Source of the DNA: JAZKIX01 sp040384645
GTDB lineage: Bacteria; Pseudomonadota; Gammaproteobacteria; Burkholderiales; Burkholderiaceae_D
NCBI GenBank assembly: GCA_040384645.1
Contig: JAZKIX010000122.1
Coordinates: 1-31,227, forward strand
DNA length: 31,227 nt
Direction of reading: 5' to 3'
Shown: positions 20,145 to 28,287 of the stretch, piece by piece
Position numbering within the stretch: position 1 is the stretch's first letter
Layout of the letters: every line of letters starts with the position of its first letter
Position numbers and translations under genes: made by a program
Notes under the pieces: model-generated
Databases searched by the model: none
The model's input: the letters and a program-made list of their open reading frames with translations, nothing else
Told to the model about the DNA's origin: nothing

Positions 20145-21236
20145 TTACAAAGTAACAGCAACGGTCTGGTCGGAATTCTGGTCGGGATAAGTGATATGAA
20201 AACGTAACGGCGCGCCTGCTTCATGGCTAATCCACAAGGCGCCGCCTTGCAGCTCCAGCATCTGTTTGGCTTGATACAGGCCGATTCCCAGCCCGGCGGG
20301 ATCGCTGCTCCAGAACGGTTCAAACAGGCGCTCCGGCGCCGGTGCCGGCGGCGCATCGGCGGCTTCGATGGTGATTTCGACCTGGCCGGAATGCCTCTTG
20401 ATGACAACCGAGACCTGTAACCTGGCCGTGTTTTCCCGAATCGCGAGGTCATGGTAATTCTTCAAAATATTGTCTAGCACGGTATCCATGGTATTACCGG
20501 TGGCGCGGATCGATGCCTCGCCACTAATCGTGTATTCCAAGCCATATAAATCGCCTATTTCTGTCAAAACCTCACGTAGCTGGATGGTGCGCGCTGCTTC
20601 TTCCGGCCGGGAGCCAACAGTCAAGGTGCTCACGATGCGGTCGGCCCGATGCCGGATTAATGGGGTGGCGCGGCGCAGATATTCCAGTACTTGTTGCTCT
20701 TTGCCGGCGGGTATCGACGCCAGTTGGTCGGCCATCAATTGAATAAACTGTGCGATATTTTTCATATCGTGCTGCAAGAATAAATTCAATTTTGACATTT
20801 GCGAAAGCGTAGCATCGGTGGTACCAGCCTTGAGCAACATATCGGTGCGCAGCAGGAGCAAGAAAGTCTCGATCATCGTTTCTTCAAAATAGCGCCGCTC
20901 CCCGCGCGAATCGCGACGGTAAAAATTCACCGTCAACTTCATTTCCGCAACCTCGATCTGGCGCTCTGTCACCATACCTGTCGTCACGCCGGCGTTTCCT
21001 TCCTTAAGTACGCCAAACCAATCGAGGCGCCACGCAATGCCGAGCAGGCCCGATTGCGACAGCAGGTGCCATGCATGACTCAGGAAGGTGGGCGTATCAA
21101 AGCGATACTGTTCGTTCAGCCGGATTAATGCCAAGTTGATGCGGCCGGTTTTATGCGCCTGATACCACAATGTGGCGAGCACTGCGCCGATAGTGGCGCC
21201 AACCAGGATCAGGTAGAGATAGATTTGTTCAATCAT
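20145..21236 (-). CDS. PrsK-like sensor histidine kinase
   Basis: A 363-residue membrane-anchored kinase: N-terminal TM helix (about 5-23), a linker resembling part of the sensory region of PEP-CTERM kinase PrsK, then LFLQHDMKNIAQFIQLM with phospho-acceptor His156 and a C-terminal ATPase-like domain (DNILKNYHDLA; GLGIGLYQAKQMLEL). The G1 box is odd: where the family usually has a DxGxG, this one reads ADAPPA around Asp294. It is shorter than PrsK (which I recall as about 680 residues, with several TM helices and a GAF domain). The gene overlaps the preceding response regulator by 8 nt and is probably its partner. Kinase activity is uncertain because of the missing glycines. Confidence 0.72.
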   Translation of the reverse strand: MIEQIYLYLILVGATIGAVLATLWYQAHKTGRINLALIRLNEQYRFDTPTFLSHAWHLLSQSGLLGIAWRLDWFGVLKEGNAGVTTGMVTERQIEVAEMKLTVNFYRRDSRGERRYFEETMIETFLLLLRTDMLLKAGTTDATLSQMSKLNLFLQHDMKNIAQFIQLMADQLASIPAGKEQQVLEYLRRATPLIRHRADRIVSTLTVGSRPEEAARTIQLREVLTEIGDLYGLEYTISGEASIRATGNTMDTVLDNILKNYHDLAIRENTARLQVSVVIKRHSGQVEITIEAADAPPAPAPERLFEPFWSSDPAGLGIGLYQAKQMLELQGGALWISHEAGAPLRFHITYPDQNSDQTVAVTL

Positions 21237-21843
21237 CCCTCGATATCCCGAACTTCTTCATGAAATAGTAAATATTCTCGCGCTTGACGCCGAGTCGTTT
21301 GGCGCTTTGATAGACATTGAATCCAGTCTCTTTCAAGATCTGGCGCACCAGGCGTTCTTCGGCATCTGTGCGCACGCCTTTCAAGCCATCGCCGATCTGG
21401 GCATTGACAGCAATCCGCGTTATGCCTTCGTGGCTCAGTTCGTTTTCTTTTTGTAGGAATAGCGAGGCGCGCTTAATGGCCCGCAAGATCGACTCCGATC
21501 CTGCCGGTTTGGCCAAGAAATCGAAAGCGCCTTCGCGGATCGCTTCCAATGCTGCCGCTTCTTGATCCTGACCGGTTAATACGATGACTTTGGCCGTCAT
21601 AATTTCAGCTTGGATTGCCTTTAGCGTTGCCAGACCTTCAGAAATATCGTGCGCATTGGGTGGCAGGCCAAAATCGAGAATTACGATCTGAATGCCAGGA
21701 TTACTACGCAACAATTGCAGCGCTGGTTCGCGTCGGTCAGCTTCGACGACTTTGAAGTCATTAATCTCCAGTAACCCGCGCAACATGGTGCGTAATCCGG
21801 CATCGTCTTCTACCAGCAAAATATCGGATAGGATGGCGTTCAT
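21229..21843 (-). CDS. PrsR-like response regulator lacking AAA+ domain (REC-Fis HTH)
   Basis: A 204-residue regulator with an N-terminal receiver (Glu12-Asp13-Asp14, phospho-acceptor Asp57 in VILDFGLPP, Lys in FDFLAKP) whose LGLPPxxxxxSEGLATL pattern is that of PrsR, the NtrC-type regulator of PEP-CTERM/exosortase systems. The C-terminal 42 residues form a Fis-type helix-turn-helix (FNVYQSAKRLGVKRENIYYF). The central AAA+ sigma-54 ATPase domain of PrsR is absent; REC leads into HTH by a linker of about 40 residues. It probably binds DNA without sigma-54 activation. It overlaps the upstream gene by ATGA and the kinase gene by 8 nt. Confidence 0.8.
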   Translation of the reverse strand: MNAILSDILLVEDDAGLRTMLRGLLEINDFKVVEADRREPALQLLRSNPGIQIVILDFGLPPNAHDISEGLATLKAIQAEIMTAKVIVLTGQDQEAAALEAIREGAFDFLAKPAGSESILRAIKRASLFLQKENELSHEGITRIAVNAQIGDGLKGVRTDAEERLVRQILKETGFNVYQSAKRLGVKRENIYYFMKKFGISRDD

Positions 21844-22550
21844 TTTGCCGTTGTCCTCGCTTCCAATTCCTTTAAGCGGGTGCTAAGAAAGTGCAGTTCG
21901 CGAGGGTCACTAATCTGGCCGCTTTGCAGAAAACCGCCGATTAAAATTTTCGCGCTTTCAAGCTCATCCATGTCTTCCAGCACGAATATTTCTAGTTGTC
22001 TGACCCAGTCTGGCACGTTTTTGTCGGTGGCTTGCAAGCGAAGCGCTTTGGCATAACGCAGCGCTAGCGGCAAATCCTTGAGCTGATATTTTGCAATCAG
22101 CGTGACGTGCGCCAGGGACTTCCATCGGTGGTTTGGATTTTCTAAAAAACGCTGGTAGACAAACTCTAGCATCTGTCTTTTTTTTGTTCCATCCGGCACT
22201 TCTGCATACAGTTGGCTGGCGACAGTCAAAGGATATTGTGCCAATGGATCAAGGTCCGAGACCCGCCCTAACCATTGCGTTACCAAGACGTAATCCAGGG
22301 TTTGAACCGGGACGCTGATGCCGGCTTGTTGATCAAATGCCTGCAAGTAAAACATCAGCAGTTTTGCCAGCGCGATTGGTTCGCCGACACTGAGGATACG
22401 CAATGTCGACAAGCTCGGCGGCGCTTCCACATATTCTGCCTTGGCTTGCTGCGCCGGCCTTAGTGAACACCAACCGATTTGCAATGCCATGCCAAAAACG
22501 AGCAACAGGACGGCCCATTTTGGTACTGACGAAATCGACCGTTCACGCAT
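21840..22550 (-). CDS. Membrane-anchored helical-repeat protein of unknown function
   Basis: A 236-residue protein with an N-terminal membrane anchor or signal segment (about 11-29, VPKWAVLLLVFGMALQIGWC) then an all-helical TPR-like region (LPLALRYAKALRLQ, MDELESAKILIGGFLQSGQI). The segment LSVGEPIALAKLLMFYLQAFDQQ is also distinctive. I do not recognise the family. The stop overlaps the PrsR-like start (ATGA), implying coupled translation and co-function with the two-component pair. It may be a periplasmic scaffold or sensory partner; that is inference. Confidence 0.6.
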   Translation of the reverse strand: MRERSISSVPKWAVLLLVFGMALQIGWCSLRPAQQAKAEYVEAPPSLSTLRILSVGEPIALAKLLMFYLQAFDQQAGISVPVQTLDYVLVTQWLGRVSDLDPLAQYPLTVASQLYAEVPDGTKKRQMLEFVYQRFLENPNHRWKSLAHVTLIAKYQLKDLPLALRYAKALRLQATDKNVPDWVRQLEIFVLEDMDELESAKILIGGFLQSGQISDPRELHFLSTRLKELEARTTAK

Positions 22551-22656
22551 GTTTATTCCATTTCTACATCAAACGTGTGCTTTTTTGTCGGCTCTTGCCT
22601 TGCTAGCGTAATGTCCGCGATCCACCGCAGCGTTCACCTTCGATTTGGAAACGGAA

Positions 22657-23424
22657 TTAGATATTTTTCCGATATAGATCGAACATGGCAACGCCAGCAA
22701 TCAAGATCAAAAATATCAGGCTTTGTAGCAGGATCGTGAACAGGATTTGCACGCTCCCGGTCTGGTACAGCAACCATTCTGTGCGGGTAAATTCATCGAG
22801 ACGGGGCAAGATTACGGACACGCTGTTGAGCACCATATTGATGACGTTTTGCGACAACGTCGGCTCGCTCAGCGTACCATGTCCCATCAGCTGAAATGCA
22901 GTGATCGAACGTGCCGCAAGGTAGAACGCCATGACCGCACTCAATGCCGACATGGTTTGATTGAAGGTCAGGACACATAGCAAGGCGAAAGCGGCAACCA
23001 GCCACAATTCACACAATAAAGACAGCGTCCATAGCGCAGTTTGCCCAGCCGGTGCGAATAGCAATATCAGCATGCCGAACAAAGCTGCGGGACAGACTGC
23101 GATTAGTGCAAAACCCAGCAATTTGCCCAACAGGTATGCGGCGCGCGGCAATGGCAGGGCCAGGATTAACTCCAGACCTTTGTCGTTGAACTCGCGCACC
23201 ATGCTGGTCACAACAAAAGTGGCCAGAAAAAATACGGCGGCGAATCGCAACAAGGTCGCGATCAAGGCGGCTTGAATTTGCCGGCTCTCGGTTAGTGCAA
23301 TTTCATTGATGAAGCCGGTCAATCCGATACCGATAACGATGACCATTGCAATCAGCCAGATCAGGCGGTTGCGCACGGCTTCGAGCAAGGTGTAGGAGGC
23401 GATGGTGTAAATTTGTCGATACAT
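22657..23424 (-). CDS. ABC-2 type transporter permease, no cognate ATPase nearby
   Basis: A 255-residue protein with six hydrophobic helices and the ABC-2 permease opening (TIASYTLLEAVRNRLIWLI) and the loop MVREFNDKGLELILALPLPR, where a coupling helix contacts an ATPase. Members export polysaccharides, drugs or other compounds when paired with an ATP-binding protein. No ABC ATPase gene occurs in this window, so it either works with a distant partner or is not transporting. Start ATG 23424 is chosen over an upstream TTG (23448) because the family normally begins just before this segment. It is divergent from the first pseudopilin gene and 106 nt upstream of the helical-repeat gene. Confidence 0.82.
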   Translation of the reverse strand: MYRQIYTIASYTLLEAVRNRLIWLIAMVIVIGIGLTGFINEIALTESRQIQAALIATLLRFAAVFFLATFVVTSMVREFNDKGLELILALPLPRAAYLLGKLLGFALIAVCPAALFGMLILLFAPAGQTALWTLSLLCELWLVAAFALLCVLTFNQTMSALSAVMAFYLAARSITAFQLMGHGTLSEPTLSQNVINMVLNSVSVILPRLDEFTRTEWLLYQTGSVQILFTILLQSLIFLILIAGVAMFDLYRKNI

Positions 23425-23548
23425 TTGCTTATAGTGATTGATATTCAAAATAAACGAGTCTATTCTAAAAATAGTTGATCTTCAGAATCATTAGAATGCC
23501 AAATGTCTGGTCGTTACAGAGGATTATCCGACTTTTACTCCCAAGGGC

Positions 23549-24529
23549 ATGATTTTTTTTCGGCAAAATATGAATCGTCAGAGCGTAACCCGGCACGCCA
23601 ATATTCGTAAGCATGCACCTCAGTTTGCGCGCGGTTTTACGCTGATTGAAATGGCTATAGTGTTGCTCATTATTGGCTTGGCGCTGGGGATGATCCTCAA
23701 CCTCACAGGAGGTTTGATGGATGCACAGAAACGCAAGGCCGTCCGCATCGGCCTGGATACGGTGGATATAGCCTTGGCCAATTTTGTAGCGGTCAACAAG
23801 CGGCTGCCTTGCCCAGCCAATGGCAGCATCGCCAGCGGCGCCTTGAATGCCGGGGTCGAGACGTTGCAGGTAGGCTCGGGGTTATGCAATCCTGCGAACC
23901 AGAGTAATGGCGTACTGCCTTGGGTGACACTTGGCATATCTGAAAACGACGCACTAGATCCCTGGAACGGCCGCATCACTTACCGGGTGCAGCCTGCGCT
24001 GGCCAGCAATCTTTTAAGATTGATGAATATGAGCTGGTGCGACCCGGCCGGTATAGCCGCAACCGGGGCCGGAGGAATATGCAATACGTCCTGTACCGGG
24101 AGCGCCTGCACGTCACCGTCCAATTTCTTGGCAAACAAGGGCCTGGATGTCTGGAATGGTGCGCCAGATCCTGCGAACGTGGCCGGATGGGCGACGCGGG
24201 GCAATAATCCGGCATCCGGGACTGGTGCTGCGTATGTGATGATTTCGCACGGGCCTAGCGGCACGGGTGCCTATAACAATGGCGGGGTGCTCCAGCCGGG
24301 AACTGTTTTGGCCGGTTCAAATGAAACGCCTAACTTGAATAACCAGGCAATTGCAATACCCTCCGCATTGGCTACCACTTACCGCGATGCGCGATTGAAC
24401 GACAATCCCGCGCCGCCGATAGTGCCGCCGTTACCGCCGCAACCGGGCTACCACTTTGACGATTATTTAAGCCACCCTAGCATCGTGCAGGTCTTGAACA
24501 AGGCCAGCCTTGGACCCCGTGCGCATTGA
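23549..24529 (+). CDS. Pseudopilin-like protein 1 (class III-type leader, Glu5 present)
   Basis: A 326-residue prepilin: basic leader of up to 29 residues ending ARG, cleavage before Phe30, then FTLIEMAIVLLIIGLALGM with Glu at mature position 5, a standard type IV pilin/pseudopilin N-terminus. The globular part begins with AVNKRLPCPANG and is shared with the next gene. It contains six or more Cys and ends in YHFDDYLSHPSIVQVLNKAS. ATG 23549 or 23570 could be used. The large size suggests a minor pilin or initiator rather than a major subunit. It starts divergently from the ABC-2 permease gene and overlaps the next gene. Confidence 0.8.
   Translation: MIFFRQNMNRQSVTRHANIRKHAPQFARGFTLIEMAIVLLIIGLALGMILNLTGGLMDAQKRKAVRIGLDTVDIALANFVAVNKRLPCPANGSIASGALNAGVETLQVGSGLCNPANQSNGVLPWVTLGISENDALDPWNGRITYRVQPALASNLLRLMNMSWCDPAGIAATGAGGICNTSCTGSACTSPSNFLANKGLDVWNGAPDPANVAGWATRGNNPASGTGAAYVMISHGPSGTGAYNNGGVLQPGTVLAGSNETPNLNNQAIAIPSALATTYRDARLNDNPAPPIVPPLPPQPGYHFDDYLSHPSIVQVLNKASLGPRAH
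23771..24051 (+). repeat. Direct repeat in pseudopilin genes, copy 1 (281 bp)
   Basis: This tract is 281 bp long and differs from the tract at 24690-24970 at seven positions by eye (97.5% identity), with no indel. The segment 23789-23928 is 140 bp of perfect identity. Sequence outside the tract is strongly diverged. Confidence 0.92.
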
Positions 24530-25418
24530 TAGGCAAGCAGGCGGTATAACGCTCGCCGTGTTTGCAGTGCTGCTGATGATTGCCTTATTATTTTTTGCAA
24601 AAATGCTCATGCAAGAAGCCGAAGGCAAATTAAACAAGCAGCTTTCTATCGCTGCGCTTCTTGGCGCCAGCGATAGCCGGCTTGACACGGCCTTGGCCAA
24701 TTTCGAGGCGGTCAACAAGCGGCTGCCTTGCCCAGCCAATGGCAGCATCGCCAGCGGCGCCTTGAATGCCGGGGTCGAGACGTTGCAGGTAGGCTCGGGG
24801 TTATGCAATCCTGCGAACCAGAGTAATGGCGTACTGCCTTGGGTGACGCTTGGCATATCTGAAAACGATGCACTAGATCCCTGGAACGGCCGCATCACTT
24901 ACCGGGTACAGCCTGCGCTGGCCAGCAATCTTTTAAGATTGATGAATATGAGCTGGTGCGATCCGGCCGGCACCCCCAGCGGCGCTTCCGGCCAGGCGCT
25001 GGCATGTACTGCGGGATGTGCCGGAAATACTTGCATGAATCCTTTGAATTTCCTGTATTCGAAGGGGCTGAAAGTGCAAGACGGGGCAAGCGGATGGTTG
25101 AATCAATCTACGCCCGCCTGGCCCGGATCGTCGCCCCCGCCGCCCAATTCCAGTGGCGCCGCCTATGTCTTGATTTCTCATGGGCCGACAGGGGCCGGGG
25201 CATTCAATAGTTTTGGGCTATTACAAGCTGGCACCGTTACTGTAGGCGCCAATGAATCGGCTAACCTGAATAATCAAGCCTTGCTAGGTACGACTATTTT
25301 TATCGATATGGCAATCAATAACTCAGCAAGCACGGCACATTTTGACGATTATTTGAGTCATCCCACCCTCACTGACGTACTCGGCCGGGTGAGTCTAGGC
25401 GCGCGTACGCCACATTGA
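24510..25418 (+). CDS. Pseudopilin-like protein 2 (Glu5 absent, tip-type candidate)
   Basis: A 302-residue protein sharing its central 90 residues and its C-terminus (FDDYLSHPTLTDVLGRVSLG) with pseudopilin 1. The N-terminus reads RQAGGITLAVFAVLLMIALL, a prepilin-like leader and helix, but mature position 5 is Val (or Ala if cleaved after Gly11) rather than Glu. GspK-type tip pseudopilins also lack Glu5, so it may be the tip subunit. No ATG is available; TTG 24510 has CAAGG six nt upstream, and GTG 24519 is an alternative. It overlaps the end of pseudopilin 1 by 11-20 nt, implying translational coupling. Confidence 0.72.
   Translation: MDPVRIDRQAGGITLAVFAVLLMIALLFFAKMLMQEAEGKLNKQLSIAALLGASDSRLDTALANFEAVNKRLPCPANGSIASGALNAGVETLQVGSGLCNPANQSNGVLPWVTLGISENDALDPWNGRITYRVQPALASNLLRLMNMSWCDPAGTPSGASGQALACTAGCAGNTCMNPLNFLYSKGLKVQDGASGWLNQSTPAWPGSSPPPPNSSGAAYVLISHGPTGAGAFNSFGLLQAGTVTVGANESANLNNQALLGTTIFIDMAINNSASTAHFDDYLSHPTLTDVLGRVSLGARTPH
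24690..24970 (+). repeat. Direct repeat in pseudopilin genes, copy 2 (281 bp)
   Basis: Partner of the tract at 23771-24051. It starts at GCCTTGGCCA and ends at CGGCCGG in both copies. The reading frame is the same in both genes, and most of the seven differences are silent. Confidence 0.92.
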
Positions 25419-25478
25419 GCGCATGTGCTCGGCGGTCTTTGCCTGGTAGCAAGCCGCTGTCGATTGGTATCAATTGAC

Positions 25479-25958
25479 TCAATGTTGCTGCACGGCGTCC
25501 ATTCCTACCGCCCGAGTTCTTCCGCTTTCGTAGCCTTCATATACGCGTCCCGTCGCTGCATCGACTTCTTGACCCGCTTTAAGCCTTACATATTTGCCTG
25601 ACGGCAGTTTCAGCGAGAGTGCCGTTGCCCTTGACGTGGGTGGAAGGACGGCGATGCCTTGAGACATTTCATTTTCGTGCTGGGGGATTGCATTGATCCA
25701 GGTGGTCATTTTTTTTGAGCCATAGCGTCTGACGAACCCGTCCAGCACGATAATCTCCTCCCCTTCAACCAGCGGAACAACCGGCTTTACCTCTTCTGGT
25801 TCTTTTACCACTGGCTCGGGACCGCCTTGCCTGATTTTTTCCAAACCTGCTCGTTCGACGGGAGTCATGAATAGCCGTCCGACCTGTTCGGCAGCAAAGA
25901 CCGGCATCAGCGACCAGCCAGCGAAAAGGGCAATCAGGTATTTCAGAGTTCTTATCAT
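25479..25958 (-). CDS. PilP/MshK-like periplasmic protein of the pilus locus
   Basis: A 159-residue protein with a signal peptide or N-terminal anchor (about 5-22, ending VFA-AE), the motif VGRLFMTPVERAGLEKIRQG, a Pro/Glu/Val linker, and a small beta domain with LDGFVRRYGSKKMTTWIN and LPSGKYVRLKAGQEVD. This layout is like PilP, MshK or the GspC HR region, which connects inner-membrane assembly proteins to the secretin. I start at ATG 25958 because the signal peptide begins there. It is the last gene of the minus-strand operon, 31 nt after the PilO-like gene. No secretin gene is in the window. Function is by position and pattern. Confidence 0.6.
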   Translation of the reverse strand: MIRTLKYLIALFAGWSLMPVFAAEQVGRLFMTPVERAGLEKIRQGGPEPVVKEPEEVKPVVPLVEGEEIIVLDGFVRRYGSKKMTTWINAIPQHENEMSQGIAVLPPTSRATALSLKLPSGKYVRLKAGQEVDAATGRVYEGYESGRTRAVGMDAVQQH

Positions 25959-25989
25959 TTTGCTCAAGCAATTGCGCTTTAGTGGGTTT

Positions 25990-26685
25990 TTATTGAGTCG
26001 GCGTAGCCTCGACGGCAGGAGCCGCAGTTTGTCCAATGGTGAGCCAATACAAACTGCATTCAGCGTTCAGGTTCGGGGCCAGGGGTGCGTCGGTTCGCGT
26101 TTCAATTGGCGTTAATAGGCATTCTTTTACAGTGTAGAACCCCATGGTTTTTAAATCCTGTAGGAAATTAAATAAATCCAGTTCATGTAACAGGCCCATA
26201 TGCAATGTCACTTTGGTTGCGCGCAATTCCAGCGGCGCAGCCAGTAAGGACGGATCAACGGTGACGATTTGTTGCGGTGCAAATTCATAATTAATGGGCA
26301 GTAGATGGCGCGCTTCTTGAATCCGCTTGATCGCTTCCAGCATGTTTAGACGCTGTTCTTCGCCGAAGAAGCCGCGTGCCCGAAGTTGCTCGAATTTCGG
26401 CAAAAAATCACGAATTTCGATACGCTCACTTTCGGCCTGATTGTATTTGTCGCGCGCGGCAGATTCCTTTCCTTGTGCTTCCAATGCCACTGGCTGCGCC
26501 CGCAGCAGAACAAGCCGGCAAGCCGTCACTAGCGCGATGCTGATGAGAAGTGCAATGGTAAAGGTGATTGCCGCTTTACGAATGCGTGGCCAACCATCTT
26601 TAGAAAAGGTATACGCCTCCGTGACGGCTTTTGGTTTGGCTAGCGTTTGGCTGTTGTTTGCAGCGACAGGCGTTTTTGTATCCAT
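25990..26685 (-). CDS. PilO-like inner-membrane assembly protein
   Basis: A 231-residue bitopic protein: short cytosolic N-terminus, one membrane helix (about 38-58, AAITFTIALLISIALVTACR), a periplasmic coiled coil (QGKESAARDKYNQAESERIE), the conserved GFFGEEQRLNMLEAIKRIQ, then a ferredoxin-like beta/alpha domain (LRATKVTLHMGLLHELDLFN). This is the PilO/GspM arrangement. ATG 26685 directly follows the stop of the preceding gene (2 nt), supporting cotranslation; a TTG at 26700 would overlap. With the upstream bitopic protein it probably forms the inner-membrane alignment subcomplex that links cytosolic ATPase to the outer membrane channel. Confidence 0.72.
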   Translation of the reverse strand: MDTKTPVAANNSQTLAKPKAVTEAYTFSKDGWPRIRKAAITFTIALLISIALVTACRLVLLRAQPVALEAQGKESAARDKYNQAESERIEIRDFLPKFEQLRARGFFGEEQRLNMLEAIKRIQEARHLLPINYEFAPQQIVTVDPSLLAAPLELRATKVTLHMGLLHELDLFNFLQDLKTMGFYTVKECLLTPIETRTDAPLAPNLNAECSLYWLTIGQTAAPAVEATPTQ

Positions 26686-26687
26686 GT

Positions 26688-28253
26688 TCACGGCTTCCAA
26701 ACCAGTTTCAGGGCAAATTGCGCTTTCAATTCCTTTCGTTCTTCGCCAGCGCTATTTTCCAACTTGACCGATGGCCTGGTGTCCAGCGGTGGTTTGGTGA
26801 TTTCTGCATGCAATTGCTTGTTTTTATTTAACGATTCAACCAATTTGTTCACGCTTTCGATGGCCTCGCGATAGTCCTGTTTGAACGGTTCGATTTCGCC
26901 CTCCAGCAATACAATTTGCGAAGTCTTATCCGGTACGCCGACCAACGCAGCAGATGGTGGCGTTTCACCAGGTGGCGGTAGAGGTACATTCTCATCTGCT
27001 GGTGTCAGCAGGCTGGCAGTTTCAACCGCCTCCCATTGCAGCCGGGTGATTTTTATCTGAGGCAAACTGTCGAGGGCATTGCTGATCGTTGCAAATTGCA
27101 CGGTGGGGGAGGGGACGTTGGTGGCAATCATGCGCTCCAGATCGACCACCGCTTTCATATTGTGTGGCGTGACCAACGTGGCCGGCATGTTTTTGACGAT
27201 GGTTTGAAAGCGATATTCGGTAGCGACCGCTTCCAATTCCAGCTGCGCTGCCTGGCGGCGTAATTCAAACGTATTCAACACATCGATCGTGGCCCAGATC
27301 GCCGCAACGACGGCAACTACACCGCTCAAGGCATATAGGGCAATGCGGGTTTGTAGTAACTGATAAAAATGCTTCTGGTCGCGTAACGGGTAATGAGTCC
27401 TAATGCGTGAACCGGCCAGCAATGCAAGGTACAGCGGACTGCAATCAGTGGTGCAATCAAATTGGCCCAGCCCAAGCAACTGTTGGGCTTCCTCGATCTC
27501 GATTAGCGTATGGGTCACGTCGGGCGTATCGTCCAAACCTACTTGCAACACGGCAAGATTGTCGGCACTGGCAAGCACCACAATCTGCACCTGATCGCCG
27601 CGTCCCAGCAGTCGCATACTTGCCAGGAATTGCCGGGTCTTGGCGGTTTCTGATTTGAACGATTCTGCTAACAAGTCGGCGGCATGATCGGCTAGCGGCG
27701 TGAGCCGGCTAAAGCGTAGATAGCCTTCGTGAAAATAGCTTTGACGCAAGCCGCTCGATTGATGCGACACCAGTAAAGTTGGCATCGTATTGAGCTTGAG
27801 TTTTTCGAACAGCACTTGGCTCAATGACGCCAGCGAGTAGATCCCCACTAGCGGTACAGCATGTTTTAATAGTGCTTCGAGCCAGGGTTTCGGCAGCTCG
27901 GCGTTGGTCAAGGCGCTAAACAAATAGCGGTCATCTTTGCGGCCTTCGTGATCGCGGCCTTGCAGCGCTGCATGCCGAAACGGTGTATCACGGTACAGTT
28001 GTGCCAGACGACGGTCGATCAAGAGTCGGCGTGTCTTGCCGCGGACATGTGGCACGGTGTCGCGTTGGAAATCTTCTTCGATCAGATCGACTAAAAAATA
28101 AGAAGGCGCCATTTGCGCCTCTGCCAGGTAATCGGCAAACCGCTGCCAACCAGCCGTGTCGTTTTCAAAGCTATCGACCCGCAATAAATCAGCCTTCTGC
28201 CAGATATAGGCAGTCAGCTCATGATTGGTCAAATAGAACAGCTGCTTATACAC
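26688..28253 (-). CDS. GspL/PilM-PilN-like bitopic assembly protein
   Basis: A 521-residue protein with a cytosolic domain (about 1-300), one membrane helix (about 305-327, IALYALSGVVAVVAAIWATI) and a periplasmic domain of about 190 residues that begins with a coiled coil and contains a PilN-like fold candidate. In T4P, PilM (actin-like) and PilN (bitopic) are separate; here the layout is fused, as in GspL. The cytosolic part has YFLVDLIEEDFQRDTVPHVR and RRLAQLYRDTPFRHA, motifs I cannot assign to a named family. Start is GTG 28253 with AAGG 6 nt upstream. It follows the GspF-like gene by 34 nt. Role inferred from topology and context. Confidence 0.65.
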   Translation of the reverse strand: MYKQLFYLTNHELTAYIWQKADLLRVDSFENDTAGWQRFADYLAEAQMAPSYFLVDLIEEDFQRDTVPHVRGKTRRLLIDRRLAQLYRDTPFRHAALQGRDHEGRKDDRYLFSALTNAELPKPWLEALLKHAVPLVGIYSLASLSQVLFEKLKLNTMPTLLVSHQSSGLRQSYFHEGYLRFSRLTPLADHAADLLAESFKSETAKTRQFLASMRLLGRGDQVQIVVLASADNLAVLQVGLDDTPDVTHTLIEIEEAQQLLGLGQFDCTTDCSPLYLALLAGSRIRTHYPLRDQKHFYQLLQTRIALYALSGVVAVVAAIWATIDVLNTFELRRQAAQLELEAVATEYRFQTIVKNMPATLVTPHNMKAVVDLERMIATNVPSPTVQFATISNALDSLPQIKITRLQWEAVETASLLTPADENVPLPPPGETPPSAALVGVPDKTSQIVLLEGEIEPFKQDYREAIESVNKLVESLNKNKQLHAEITKPPLDTRPSVKLENSAGEERKELKAQFALKLVWKP

Positions 28254-28287
28254 GATGCGCCTTATGGTTGAGCAGTGGTGCGGTACA

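Noticed and set aside
20145..21843. PEP-CTERM/exosortase locus
   Set aside because: The two-component genes resemble PrsK/PrsR, but no exosortase, PEP-CTERM sorting signal or EPS biosynthesis gene occurs in the window.
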